Of a stretch of DNA of 64,000 nt, positions 9,291 through 17,345 are shown one piece after another. The stretch lies in the NCBI GenBank assembly GCA_017531845.1, contig JAFXKI010000007.1:1-64000 (forward strand), read 5' to 3'. The notes under the pieces are model-generated. The model ran no database searches. It saw only the letters and a program-made list of their open reading frames with translations, and was not told where the DNA came from. The first letter of the stretch is position 1. Every line of letters begins with the position of its first letter. The DNA comes from Opitutales bacterium (lineage in GTDB: Bacteria > Verrucomicrobiota > Verrucomicrobiia > Opitutales > UBA953). The translations under genes and the position numbers were made by a program.

Positions 9291-9605
9291 ATGAAAATAC
9301 GTGGGGAAATTCTTTCCGAATTCTCACAAAAAAGAGCAGCTTATTCAAGGAAATTGAAATTTACTTAAGCGCGCTCGCTAAAAGCTGAAAGGCTTAGAAG
9401 TTTAGGTATTTCGCAAACAAAACAAGAAGATGAATCCTTTTTTCTCTTTTTAGTTTCGTAAAGGAAAAATTTTCGGCCAAACCTGCCCAACTTTTCAGCA
9501 CCTCGGACCTCAAACATTTGCCTACGCATGCCCGCAAATTTCAATTTACAAACTTGACGCAATTTCCTCTTTCTGCGATCTTGAAACCTTTAATTCTTTT
9601 ATTCT
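9291..9605. other. Divergent intergenic region between Verru_Chthon A and efp
   Basis: These 315 bases hold the start regions of two diverging genes. A TTGACG at 9554-9559 could be a -35 element for efp, but no convincing -10 lies 16-18 bases after it. The 65-codon minus frame at 9365-9562 has no recognisable content. No copy of the dispersed octamer occurs here. Confidence 0.4.
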
Positions 9606-10169
9606 ATGGCAAACACCACCGTCAACAACATCAAGCGCAAAAACATCATTCGCTACAACAACGATCTTTGCCTCGTTCTCGAGTGCCAAGTCCGCACGCC
9701 GCCGAACAATGCCTCCTACTGTCAGATGGAGCTTCGTTCTCTCTCTTCCGGACGCGTTATTCCGGTTCGAACGAACATCGGCGCATCTTTCGACGTCCTC
9801 GAAAATAGCATTCGTCCGCTCGAACTCCTCTACCAGGCGGACGGCAACTACGTATTCTCCGACGCGGAAACGTTTGAAGAATTTCCGATTCCGGCTTCCA
9901 CGCTGAAGGACTCCGAAGGATTCCTCATCGAAGGTCAATCTTACGATATTCTTTTCGTTGAAGAAAAACCGGTTTCCGTCAATCTTCCCGCATCCGTGAA
10001 CGTGAAAGTCGTTGAAGCTCCGCCCGCAATCAAGGGCGATACTTCCGGAAACGCACAAAAAGCGGTTAAAATCGAATCCGGGCTCACGGTTATGGTTCCG
10101 CTCTTCATCAAGGAAGGCGAAATCATTCGCGTCAGCACAGAAGACAAAAGCTACCTCGGACGCGCTTAG
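9606..10169 (+). CDS. efp: Translation elongation factor P
   Basis: EF-P rescues ribosomes stalled on polyproline. The 187 residues show the three-domain layout: N-terminal KOW-like domain (NIKRKNIIRYNNDLCLVLEC), central OB fold, and the C-terminal OB fold with the family signature (ESGLTVMVPLFIKEGEIIRVSTEDKSYLGR). The loop that normally carries the modified Lys34 (KPGKGQA in E. coli) or Arg32 (Pseudomonas) reads TPPNNAS at residues 31-37, so the usual modification residue is absent. No epmA, epmB or earP homologue is seen in the window. The gene is single and followed by a strong terminator. The ATG lacks a Shine-Dalgarno; the leader is T-rich. Confidence 0.93.
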   Translation: MANTTVNNIKRKNIIRYNNDLCLVLECQVRTPPNNASYCQMELRSLSSGRVIPVRTNIGASFDVLENSIRPLELLYQADGNYVFSDAETFEEFPIPASTLKDSEGFLIEGQSYDILFVEEKPVSVNLPASVNVKVVEAPPAIKGDTSGNAQKAVKIESGLTVMVPLFIKEGEIIRVSTEDKSYLGRA

Positions 10170-10185
10170 TCATTAGCGGTTCCGT

Positions 10186-10225
10186 AAAAAACTCCGCATT
10201 CCCGTTTAGGAATGCGGAGTTTTTT
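10186..10225 (+). terminator. Rho-independent terminator of efp
   Basis: The stem AAACTCCGCATTCC / GGAATGCGGAGTTT has a six-base loop and is followed by a T-run. One arm contains GCATTCCCG, one base away from the dispersed octamer, possibly a decayed copy. Confidence 0.85.
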
Positions 10226-10306
10226 ATAATAAAGACAACCTTTTTTAAGCACTTCTTACGCGAACAAAGGTATTCCTACCGCCGCTTTTAGATTTTGCTG
10301 TTTCTC

Positions 10307-10334
10307 GAAAAAAGTGACCTTCCCGCGAGGGAAG
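10307..10334 (-). terminator. Possible weak terminator downstream of purL
   Basis: CTTCCCGCGAGGGAAG forms a short stem, and on the minus strand GTCAC then six T follow it. It lies about 30 bases past the purL stop. The stem is short, so the call is tentative. Confidence 0.35.
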
Positions 10335-10365
10335 ACATAAAAACCGCCCCTCGCGTACTCGAAAG

Positions 10366-13300
10366 TTAAGCGAAGTAGTCAACTCCGGCTGCAAAAAGCG
10401 GTTGATTTTTGTTGCCGGGGATATTTTTCCCGACATTGTTCCCGCGGCGTTCCGAGTGTCCCATCTTACCGAGAACGCGTCCGTCCGGAGAAATAATGCC
10501 TTCAATTGCCTGATACGAACCGTTCGGATTGTAGGCAATATCGTAACTAGGCGTTCCCGCCGCATCACAATATTGGAAAGCGATCTGCCCGTTTGCGGCG
10601 AGTTGCGCAACAACCTCCGGCGATGCCGTGAAATTGCCTTCGCCATGAGACGCGGGAACGGTAAACACGTCGCCCACATTTACGTTTGCAAGCCACGGAG
10701 ACTTCACCGTCGCGACGCGCGTGTGAACGTAACGCGAGATGTGGCGTCCGATGCGATTGTGGAAAAGCGTCGGGCAATTGGCGTCCATGTCACGGATTTC
10801 GCCGAACGGCACCAGTCCGAGTTTAATCAATGCTTGAAAGCCGTTGCAAATACCGAGAATCAAGCCGTCGCGCTCCTTGATGAGCGCATTCGTGGCATCG
10901 CGAACCGCCGGATTTTTAAATACGGAGGCAATGAATTTTCCGGAACCGTCCGGTTCGTCGCCGGCGGAAAAGCCGCCCGGAATCATCAAAATCTGCGTGT
11001 TCGAGATTTTGTCTGCAAGGGCACGCAGAGATTCGTCAACGGCGGCGGTTGTCAAATTCCGCACAACGAAAATTTCCGGTTCGGCGCCGGCTTCACGGAA
11101 CGCGCGAGCCGTATCGTATTCACAGTTCGAACCCGGGAAGACCGGGATAAGAACCCTCGGCTTTGCCACGCGGATTTTTGCTTTCGCGGGAACGCTTCGA
11201 TCCGTGCAGGAAAAAATCTGAGGAGCGGGAGCAGTGTCCGCCGGAGCCGCACGTGTCGGGAAAACACTTTCAAGGACATATTCCCAAACTTTGCGCATCT
11301 CTGCTAAAGGAACGGATTCTCCGCACCAAGAAACCTCCGCTTTCTCCTGTGTTTTCCCGAGAACGCGATGTTCCAAACCGTCAAGATCGTCATCCGCGCC
11401 AACTTCAAGCACCCAGCTTCCGTATTCAGGAACGAAGAATTTTCCGTCCGGACACGCGTCGAGCACGATACCGATTTGATTTCCGAGAGCCATTTCCGTA
11501 AGCGCAACGGCAATCCCGCCTTCGCGCACCGTGCGAGCGGCAAACACGCGCCCGTCAAGAATGAGTTTATGCAGAGCGGAAAGTTTTTCGCGCAAGTCTG
11601 CCCAATTCGGCATGCGATCCGGCGTAAGCTTCGCGGGAACGTGAACGAGTTTCGTTCCGGCTTTTTTCAGCTCCGGAGAAATCACCCGGGAAGCCTTCGC
11701 GGGAACGATGGCGAAAGAAACCAGAGTCGGCGGAACGTCGAGATTTTTAAACGAGCCGGACATCGAGTCCTTCCCGCCGATGGCACCGTTGCCGAGCTCA
11801 AGTTGCGCCGTGAACGCGCCGAGCAAGGCGGCAAGCGGTTTGCCCCAGCGCTTCGGATCGCCGCCGAGCTTTTCAAAGTATTCCTGAAGCGTCAGTCGCG
11901 CATTCGCGGGATTGCCGCCGGCGGCAACGAGGCGCGCCACGGAATCGACGACGGCAAACGCCGCGCCGTGTGCCGGAGACCAGCTCGAAACTTCCGGATC
12001 GAAGCCGAAGCTCATCAGCGTGCAATCATCGGTTTCGCCTTCGAGCACCGGGATTTTTGCCGCCATGGCTTCGGTCGGCGTCGTTTGCGTTTTTCCGCCA
12101 AACGGATGCAAAACCGTTCCCGCGCCGATGGAGGCGTCAAAGCGTTCCACCAAGCCGCGTTGTCCGCAGCAGCGCAAATCGCCGAGCGCATTCAGCCAAG
12201 TTGCTTTCGCATCGCCGTTTAGAAGCGGTTTCGGCAAGAACGGATTGGCAATCGGATCCGGCGCGCAAACGTGCGCGTCCGCTTCCTGCGTCGCTCCGTT
12301 CGTATCAAGAAATGCGCGCAACAAATCGACGATCGTGTTGCCTTGCCAGAACATACGCAGGCGACCGGTGTCGGTAACGTCCGCAACGTGCGTGGATTCC
12401 AAATTTTCGCGTTCGGCGGCAGCGCGGAATTTTTCCAAGTCCGCGGGATCGATGACAACCGCCATGCGTTCCTGCGATTCGGAAATTGCAAGTTCCGTTC
12501 CGTTCAGTCCTTCATATTTGCGCGGAACGCGGTCGAGATGAATATCGAGCGACGGCGCAAGTTCGCCGATGGCAACGGAAACGCCGCCCGCTCCGAAGTC
12601 GTTGCAACGCTTGATGAGGCGAGAAACTTCCGCGTCGCGGAAAAGGCGCTGCAATTTGCGCTCGGTCGGAGCGTCGCCTTTTTGAACTTCCGCGCTGTTT
12701 TCGAGCGCTTTTTCCGTGTGTTCCTTGGACGATCCCGTCGCGCCGCCGATTCCGTCGCGCCCGGTGCGTCCGCCGACGAGCACGATAATGTCTCCGGGAG
12801 CGGGCGTGCCGCGAACAACGTTTTTCTTCAATCCTGCGGCGACAACGGCTCCGATTTCAAGACGCTTGGCAACGTAGCCCGGGTGATAAATTTCGTGAAC
12901 CATTCCCGTCGCGAGTCCGATTTGGTTCCCGTAGGAAGAATAACCCTGCGCCGCGCCGCGCACAATTTTGCGCTGCGGGAGCTTGCCCGGAATCGTTTTG
13001 GAGAAAGGCACGCGCGGATCCGCCGCGCCGGTAACGCGCATCGCCTGATAAACGTAGCTACGCCCGGAAAGCGGGTCGCGAATCGCACCGCCGAGGCAGG
13101 TTGCCGCACCGCCGAAGGGCTCGATTTCGGTCGGGTGATTGTGCGTTTCGTTTTTAAACATCACGAGCCAGTCTTCCGTTACGCCGTCAATGGTGACGGG
13201 AACGACGATGGAGGCGGCGTTGATTTCTTCGGAAACTTCGAGATCGTTGAGCTTGCCCTGCTTTTTGAGTTCGCGCATCGCGAGCAAAGCAACGTCCATG

Positions 13301-14109
13301 AGGCAAACGGTTTTTTCTTCGCGACCGAGTGCTTTGCGGAGTTCGAGATAATTTTTCCACGCTTTTTCGACGGGCGCGACAAGCGGCGAGTTGTCAAAAG
13401 AAACGTTGTTAAGGCGCGTGAGAAACGTGGTGTGGCGGCAGTGGTCGGACCAATACGTGTCGAGCACTCGGATTTCGGTGAGCGTCGGGTTGCGCTTTTC
13501 TTCGTCGCGATAATATTTTTGGACAAAAGAAATGTCCGCATCGCTCATCGCCAAGCCGAGCTCTTTGCGCAGAGCAGAAAGTTCTTCGGCGGATTTTTCG
13601 CAGAAGTTTTCAATGCTCGGAATTGCGGCGGGAGCGGGAATTTCCTGCTTAAGCGTCGCGGGAACGTCCAGAGAGGCTTCGCGGGAGTCGACGGGATTGA
13701 TGAGGTAAGCCTTGATGCGAGCAATATCTTCTTCGGAGATTTCGCCGCTCAGCACATAAACGCGCGCAGAGGCAATGAGCGGACGCTCCTTAAGCGTGAG
13801 CATCTGCACGCACTGCGCGGCGGAATCGGCGCGCTGGTCGAATTGCCCGGGAAGATATTCCACGGCGAAAACCGTGTCTGTTTTTCCGCACGGGAGCGTA
13901 TCTTCAAAAACATCATCAACCTGCGGTTCCGCGAAAATCGTCGGGAGGGTCTTTCGAAAATCTTCGTCCGCGAGCCCGTCGATGTCGTAGCGTTGAGCGA
14001 TGCGCAAGTCTGCCAAGCCGGGCAGACCGAGAGATTCGCGGAGGTCTTGGAGAATATGTTTTGTCTGTTCGCGGAATGCCGCTTTTTTTTCAACGAAAAT
14101 ACGCTTCAT
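10366..14109 (-). CDS. purL: Phosphoribosylformylglycinamidine synthase, long single-chain form
   Basis: This enzyme makes FGAM from FGAR, glutamine and ATP, step four of purine synthesis. At 1247 residues it is the long fused type of gamma-proteobacteria and eukaryotes, not the PurL-PurQ-PurS complex. The first AIR-synthase-like ATP-binding half has NETHNHPTEIEPFGGAATC; the C-terminus is a class I glutamine amidotransferase with PVFPGSNCEYDTARAFREAG, catalytic Cys in LGICNGFQALI, and the His/Glu end MGHSER. The gene is monocistronic, with no purine riboswitch visible in the short upstream gap. It contains several copies of the dispersed octamer. A 748-codon plus-strand frame lies over it and is a codon-bias shadow. 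Confidence 0.96.
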   Translation of the reverse strand: MKRIFVEKKAAFREQTKHILQDLRESLGLPGLADLRIAQRYDIDGLADEDFRKTLPTIFAEPQVDDVFEDTLPCGKTDTVFAVEYLPGQFDQRADSAAQCVQMLTLKERPLIASARVYVLSGEISEEDIARIKAYLINPVDSREASLDVPATLKQEIPAPAAIPSIENFCEKSAEELSALRKELGLAMSDADISFVQKYYRDEEKRNPTLTEIRVLDTYWSDHCRHTTFLTRLNNVSFDNSPLVAPVEKAWKNYLELRKALGREEKTVCLMDVALLAMRELKKQGKLNDLEVSEEINAASIVVPVTIDGVTEDWLVMFKNETHNHPTEIEPFGGAATCLGGAIRDPLSGRSYVYQAMRVTGAADPRVPFSKTIPGKLPQRKIVRGAAQGYSSYGNQIGLATGMVHEIYHPGYVAKRLEIGAVVAAGLKKNVVRGTPAPGDIIVLVGGRTGRDGIGGATGSSKEHTEKALENSAEVQKGDAPTERKLQRLFRDAEVSRLIKRCNDFGAGGVSVAIGELAPSLDIHLDRVPRKYEGLNGTELAISESQERMAVVIDPADLEKFRAAAERENLESTHVADVTDTGRLRMFWQGNTIVDLLRAFLDTNGATQEADAHVCAPDPIANPFLPKPLLNGDAKATWLNALGDLRCCGQRGLVERFDASIGAGTVLHPFGGKTQTTPTEAMAAKIPVLEGETDDCTLMSFGFDPEVSSWSPAHGAAFAVVDSVARLVAAGGNPANARLTLQEYFEKLGGDPKRWGKPLAALLGAFTAQLELGNGAIGGKDSMSGSFKNLDVPPTLVSFAIVPAKASRVISPELKKAGTKLVHVPAKLTPDRMPNWADLREKLSALHKLILDGRVFAARTVREGGIAVALTEMALGNQIGIVLDACPDGKFFVPEYGSWVLEVGADDDLDGLEHRVLGKTQEKAEVSWCGESVPLAEMRKVWEYVLESVFPTRAAPADTAPAPQIFSCTDRSVPAKAKIRVAKPRVLIPVFPGSNCEYDTARAFREAGAEPEIFVVRNLTTAAVDESLRALADKISNTQILMIPGGFSAGDEPDGSGKFIASVFKNPAVRDATNALIKERDGLILGICNGFQALIKLGLVPFGEIRDMDANCPTLFHNRIGRHISRYVHTRVATVKSPWLANVNVGDVFTVPASHGEGNFTASPEVVAQLAANGQIAFQYCDAAGTPSYDIAYNPNGSYQAIEGIISPDGRVLGKMGHSERRGNNVGKNIPGNKNQPLFAAGVDYFA

Positions 14110-14163
14110 AGTGGAAAGAAAATAGTTTTAAAATTCTCTCGAAAACCGTGCCGCGAAGCAATG

Positions 14164-14208
14164 AAAAAGGGCGTTCCCGCCATGAATACGGCGGAATGCC
14201 CTTTTTTC
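14164..14208 (-). terminator. Terminator of topB with one intact octamer arm
   Basis: On the minus strand AAAAAAGGGCATTCCGCC pairs with GGCGGGAACGCCCTTTTT around a short loop, followed by T. One arm holds CGGGAACG; the other (GCATTCCGCC) looks like a decayed copy. Confidence 0.8.
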
Positions 14209-14225
14209 GTTGCTAACAGCTTCTT

Positions 14226-16844
14226 TTATCCGACTTCAAAATCCGCGTCGGTATTTTTTGTCGGTTTTTTGATGAGCTTACGCTTTGCGGGGGCTTTTTT
14301 CGGCGTTCCCGCAGGTTTCGGTTTCGCTTCCCGCGAAGGAAATTCCCAGCCGAGCTTTCCGCTTGATTTTAAAACGAGAAAGGCATCGAATTTCCGCTTT
14401 GTTTTGTTTGAAACAAAGCCGGAGAGCAAATCCGTTTTCTTTGCAATCAAAAGTTTTTCGATTTGTTCGCGCGGAATTTCCAGCCCGAGCAACTTTTTCT
14501 TCATCGAAAACGGCTGAACTTTTTTAGCGTCTTTCGGTAACTCTGCGGGATTTACCGCATAGCCGGCGGGAGTTTCGTAAACGTTGCACTTTGTTACGGG
14601 ATCGATTCCGACCACGGGTGCCGTCGAAAAATCAACGGGAACGGCTTCCTCTTCCTCGCCTTCCCGCGGCGGAAATACAAAAGTCGTGCGCAATAATCCG
14701 CTTTCATTTTTCTCAAGCTTCAGCGTCGCCGTAAAGTTTTTCCCGAAACGTGATTTGAAATCCGAGAACGGTCCGATTTCTCCCTTCTCGAGCAACATAG
14801 CAAGCTCTTCCGGCGTAACATTGTGCCCGCTCGCATTTTTGTAAACCGTAAGCGCGGGAAATTCGCGCCCGTTCCCGACCTTGACTTCGTCCTGCGAACG
14901 ATACATGCGGTAGTTTTCAATCATAGGCAAGCCGTCCGTCGGAGAATTAACGGCAATTTCCGTCCACTGATCGTCACTTCCGCCGCTGTTCACGCCGGCA
15001 ACGATTTGTTGCGTGAGCGCGACGATTCCGCTCATAAATTCCCTGCGGGACAATTTTCCCTCTGAAACCTGACGCAACTTGTATTCCCAATCTCCGGTCA
15101 TCGCCGGGCTCGTCAAATACTCCACGCCTGCAACTTTCAAAAACGCGATCAGCTGTTCCGCTTTTACGGTAGGAATCATTTCGCGATTAGCGCGCTCAAC
15201 ATATTTTGTGCGGATTAAATGGTCGATTATTCCCGCACGCGTCGCCGGAGTGCCGAGTCCGCGCTCTTTCATAGCCTCAGCGAGTTCTTCGTCTTCGACG
15301 AATTTTCCCGCACTTTCCATTGCGGCGAGCAACGTCGCTTCCGTGTAGCGCGCAGGCGGCTTTGTAGCTTCCTCCTGTAATTGAAGTTCGTTTACGTTGG
15401 CGTTCCCGCCGTCTGCATCGGAAAGTGCCGGTAGCGCATCTTCTGCGGCGGCGCCCTCTTCTTTTCCGTAAACTTCCTTCCAGCCCGGAGCGACAAGTAC
15501 TTTGCCTTCCGTTTTAAAATTGTGCTTTCCGGCAAGCGTGGTGATGCGCGTCGTTACGTCAAACTCCGCAGCCGGATAAAAAACGGCAATAAAGCGGCGC
15601 ACGACCATGTCGTAGATTTTCGCTTCATCAGGCGGGAGCGCGCCGGACGGCGGCTGATCCGTAGGAATAATCGCAAAGTGATCACTCACTTCCGCGTTGT
15701 TGAAAATGCGGCGATTCGGGCGCACCCATTTGTTTTCGACGACACGTGAGGCGAAACCGCCGAAGCGCGTCGCATCAAGCGCGTTCAGCGTATGATAGCA
15801 AGTCGGAATATAATCTTCCGGAAGCGCGCGGGAATCCGTTCTCGGATACGTTGTGGCCTTGTATTTTTCGTAAAGAGCCTGAGCAATCTGGAGCGTTTTT
15901 GTTGCCGGGAAGCCGAAGCGTTTGTTCGCCTCGCGTTGCAAAGTCGTCAAATCGTAGAGGCGACCGCAAACCTCCGTCGTGCGCTTTTTTTCCTCGGAAA
16001 CCGTTCCCGCCGGGCAAGCCTTGCACTCGGCAAGAATCTGTTCCGCAAGAGCTTTGTCCCAAATGCGATCCGCCCGGTCGTCCGGATTTGCCGGAGTTTC
16101 GCCCTTTGCCGGTTTTTTGTAATCAGGGCGTTGATACAAACCTTCATACGTTCCCGTCGTAAGCGAAAATTCCGCCGCCAAGCGCCAGTAGCCCTTCGGA
16201 ACGAAATTGCGGATATCCAGTTCCCGCTGAACGATGAGTGAAAGCGTCGGCGTTTGAACGCGACCGACCGTCGACACCTGCCCGGTTCCGGCAGGAGAAG
16301 TCCGTAGCGTTACCGCGCGCGTACCGTTCATACCGATAAGCCAATCCGATTCGGAGCGGCAACGCGCCGCCGAGCACAAATCCGCCATTTCCGAACCCTC
16401 ACGCAAATGCGTAACACCGTCGCGAATCGCGGCGGGCGTCATACTCGTCAACCACAAGCGTTTTACCGGCAACTTGCTTCCGGCGAGCTCGTAAATATAC
16501 GCAAAAATCAATTCGCCTTCCCGCCCGGCGTCGCATCCGTTGACCACGGTTCCTACATCTTTACGCGCCATCAGCTTTTTCAGTTTGAGAAACTGTTCTT
16601 TTGCGCCTTTTTCCTTCGATGCCTTTATCTTAAAATCTCCCGGAATAATGGGAAGCGTCTTGCGAGACCAGCGTTTAAACTTCGCGTCGTAATCCTCCGG
16701 CTCGCAAAGTTCAACCAAATGACCGACCGCCGATGAAATCACGTATTCGTCATTTTCAAAAACATCTCCCTTCGCGGGAACCTTAATCACTTTCGCAATG
16801 TCCTTCGCGACCGACGGTTTCTCGGCAATGATGAGCGTCTTCAT
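14226..16844 (-). CDS. topB: DNA topoisomerase III
   Basis: This type IA topoisomerase cleaves single strands to resolve and decatenate DNA. The start chosen is ATG 16842-16844 because the family N-terminus begins there (MKTLIIAEKPSVAKDIAKVI); an upstream in-frame start at 16952 would add 36 unrelated residues. The Toprim domain has NGCDAGREGELIFAYIYE; the active-site tyrosine is in TYPRTDSRALPEDY. Zinc fingers are absent. The C-terminus has repeated domains (LLEKGEIGPFSDFKSRFGK and KKLLGLEIPREQIEKLL), then a Lys/Pro-rich tail. At 872 residues it matches the TopB-like class. It is divergent from an ArsC-like gene. Confidence 0.92.
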   Translation of the reverse strand: MKTLIIAEKPSVAKDIAKVIKVPAKGDVFENDEYVISSAVGHLVELCEPEDYDAKFKRWSRKTLPIIPGDFKIKASKEKGAKEQFLKLKKLMARKDVGTVVNGCDAGREGELIFAYIYELAGSKLPVKRLWLTSMTPAAIRDGVTHLREGSEMADLCSAARCRSESDWLIGMNGTRAVTLRTSPAGTGQVSTVGRVQTPTLSLIVQRELDIRNFVPKGYWRLAAEFSLTTGTYEGLYQRPDYKKPAKGETPANPDDRADRIWDKALAEQILAECKACPAGTVSEEKKRTTEVCGRLYDLTTLQREANKRFGFPATKTLQIAQALYEKYKATTYPRTDSRALPEDYIPTCYHTLNALDATRFGGFASRVVENKWVRPNRRIFNNAEVSDHFAIIPTDQPPSGALPPDEAKIYDMVVRRFIAVFYPAAEFDVTTRITTLAGKHNFKTEGKVLVAPGWKEVYGKEEGAAAEDALPALSDADGGNANVNELQLQEEATKPPARYTEATLLAAMESAGKFVEDEELAEAMKERGLGTPATRAGIIDHLIRTKYVERANREMIPTVKAEQLIAFLKVAGVEYLTSPAMTGDWEYKLRQVSEGKLSRREFMSGIVALTQQIVAGVNSGGSDDQWTEIAVNSPTDGLPMIENYRMYRSQDEVKVGNGREFPALTVYKNASGHNVTPEELAMLLEKGEIGPFSDFKSRFGKNFTATLKLEKNESGLLRTTFVFPPREGEEEEAVPVDFSTAPVVGIDPVTKCNVYETPAGYAVNPAELPKDAKKVQPFSMKKKLLGLEIPREQIEKLLIAKKTDLLSGFVSNKTKRKFDAFLVLKSSGKLGWEFPSREAKPKPAGTPKKAPAKRKLIKKPTKNTDADFEVG

Positions 16845-16982
16845 GCTTTTTCTGTAAATACTTCTGTGGCTGTGGTCGAAATCCTGATTAACTAAGCCAA
16901 CTGCTTTTGGAGTTTTGGACGCACATTGGCAAGTAAAAATTGAAATTTGCACTCTTTAAATATCTTATTTAGCGTCATTTCC

Positions 16983-17336
16983 ATGAGCGAATATCTGTTT
17001 ATCGAATACCCGAAATGCACCACCTGCCAACGCGCAAAAAAATTTCTCGTAGAAAAAAACGTAAATTTTGAAGCCCGGCATATCGTTGAAAACCGCCCGA
17101 CGGAAAACGAATTGAAAAACTGGATTTCCCATAGCGGCGTTCCCGTAAAAAAGTTTTTCAATACTTCCGGATTGCGCTACAAAGCACTCGCATTGAAAGA
17201 TAAACTTCCGCAAATGAGCGAGGACGAACAAATCGCTCTTCTCGCGAGCGACGGCATGCTCGTGAAGCGACCTCTTCTCATCTCGAAAAACGCCGTACAC
17301 GTGGGCTTCAAACCGAGCGAATGGGAAAATCTATAA
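16983..17336 (+). CDS. ArsC/Spx-family thioredoxin-fold protein
   Basis: This 117-residue protein begins MSEYLFIEYPKCTTCQRAKK, with the redox CxxC (Cys12, Cys15) of the arsenate reductase/Spx/MgsR family. Later family blocks are PVKKFFNTSGLRYKALALKDKL and KRPLLISKNAVHVGFK, the latter like the cis-proline region. Real ArsC enzymes also need a conserved Arg triad that I cannot confirm, so arsenate reduction is not assigned; a YusI-like redox protein is equally possible. The earlier in-frame start at 16947 was rejected because homology begins at this ATG. It converges on hrpB with only nine bases between stops and no visible terminator. Confidence 0.82.
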   Translation: MSEYLFIEYPKCTTCQRAKKFLVEKNVNFEARHIVENRPTENELKNWISHSGVPVKKFFNTSGLRYKALALKDKLPQMSEDEQIALLASDGMLVKRPLLISKNAVHVGFKPSEWENL

Positions 17337-17345
17337 AGCGCGCGC

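Noticed and set aside
9554-9559. TTGACG as the -35 element of efp
   Set aside because: No acceptable -10 hexamer lies 16-18 bases downstream, so no promoter is claimed.
12271-14517. A 748-codon plus-strand frame over purL
   Set aside because: It runs opposite to a fully conserved PurL and has a shadow-like composition rich in Arg, Phe and Val. There is no start context or homology.
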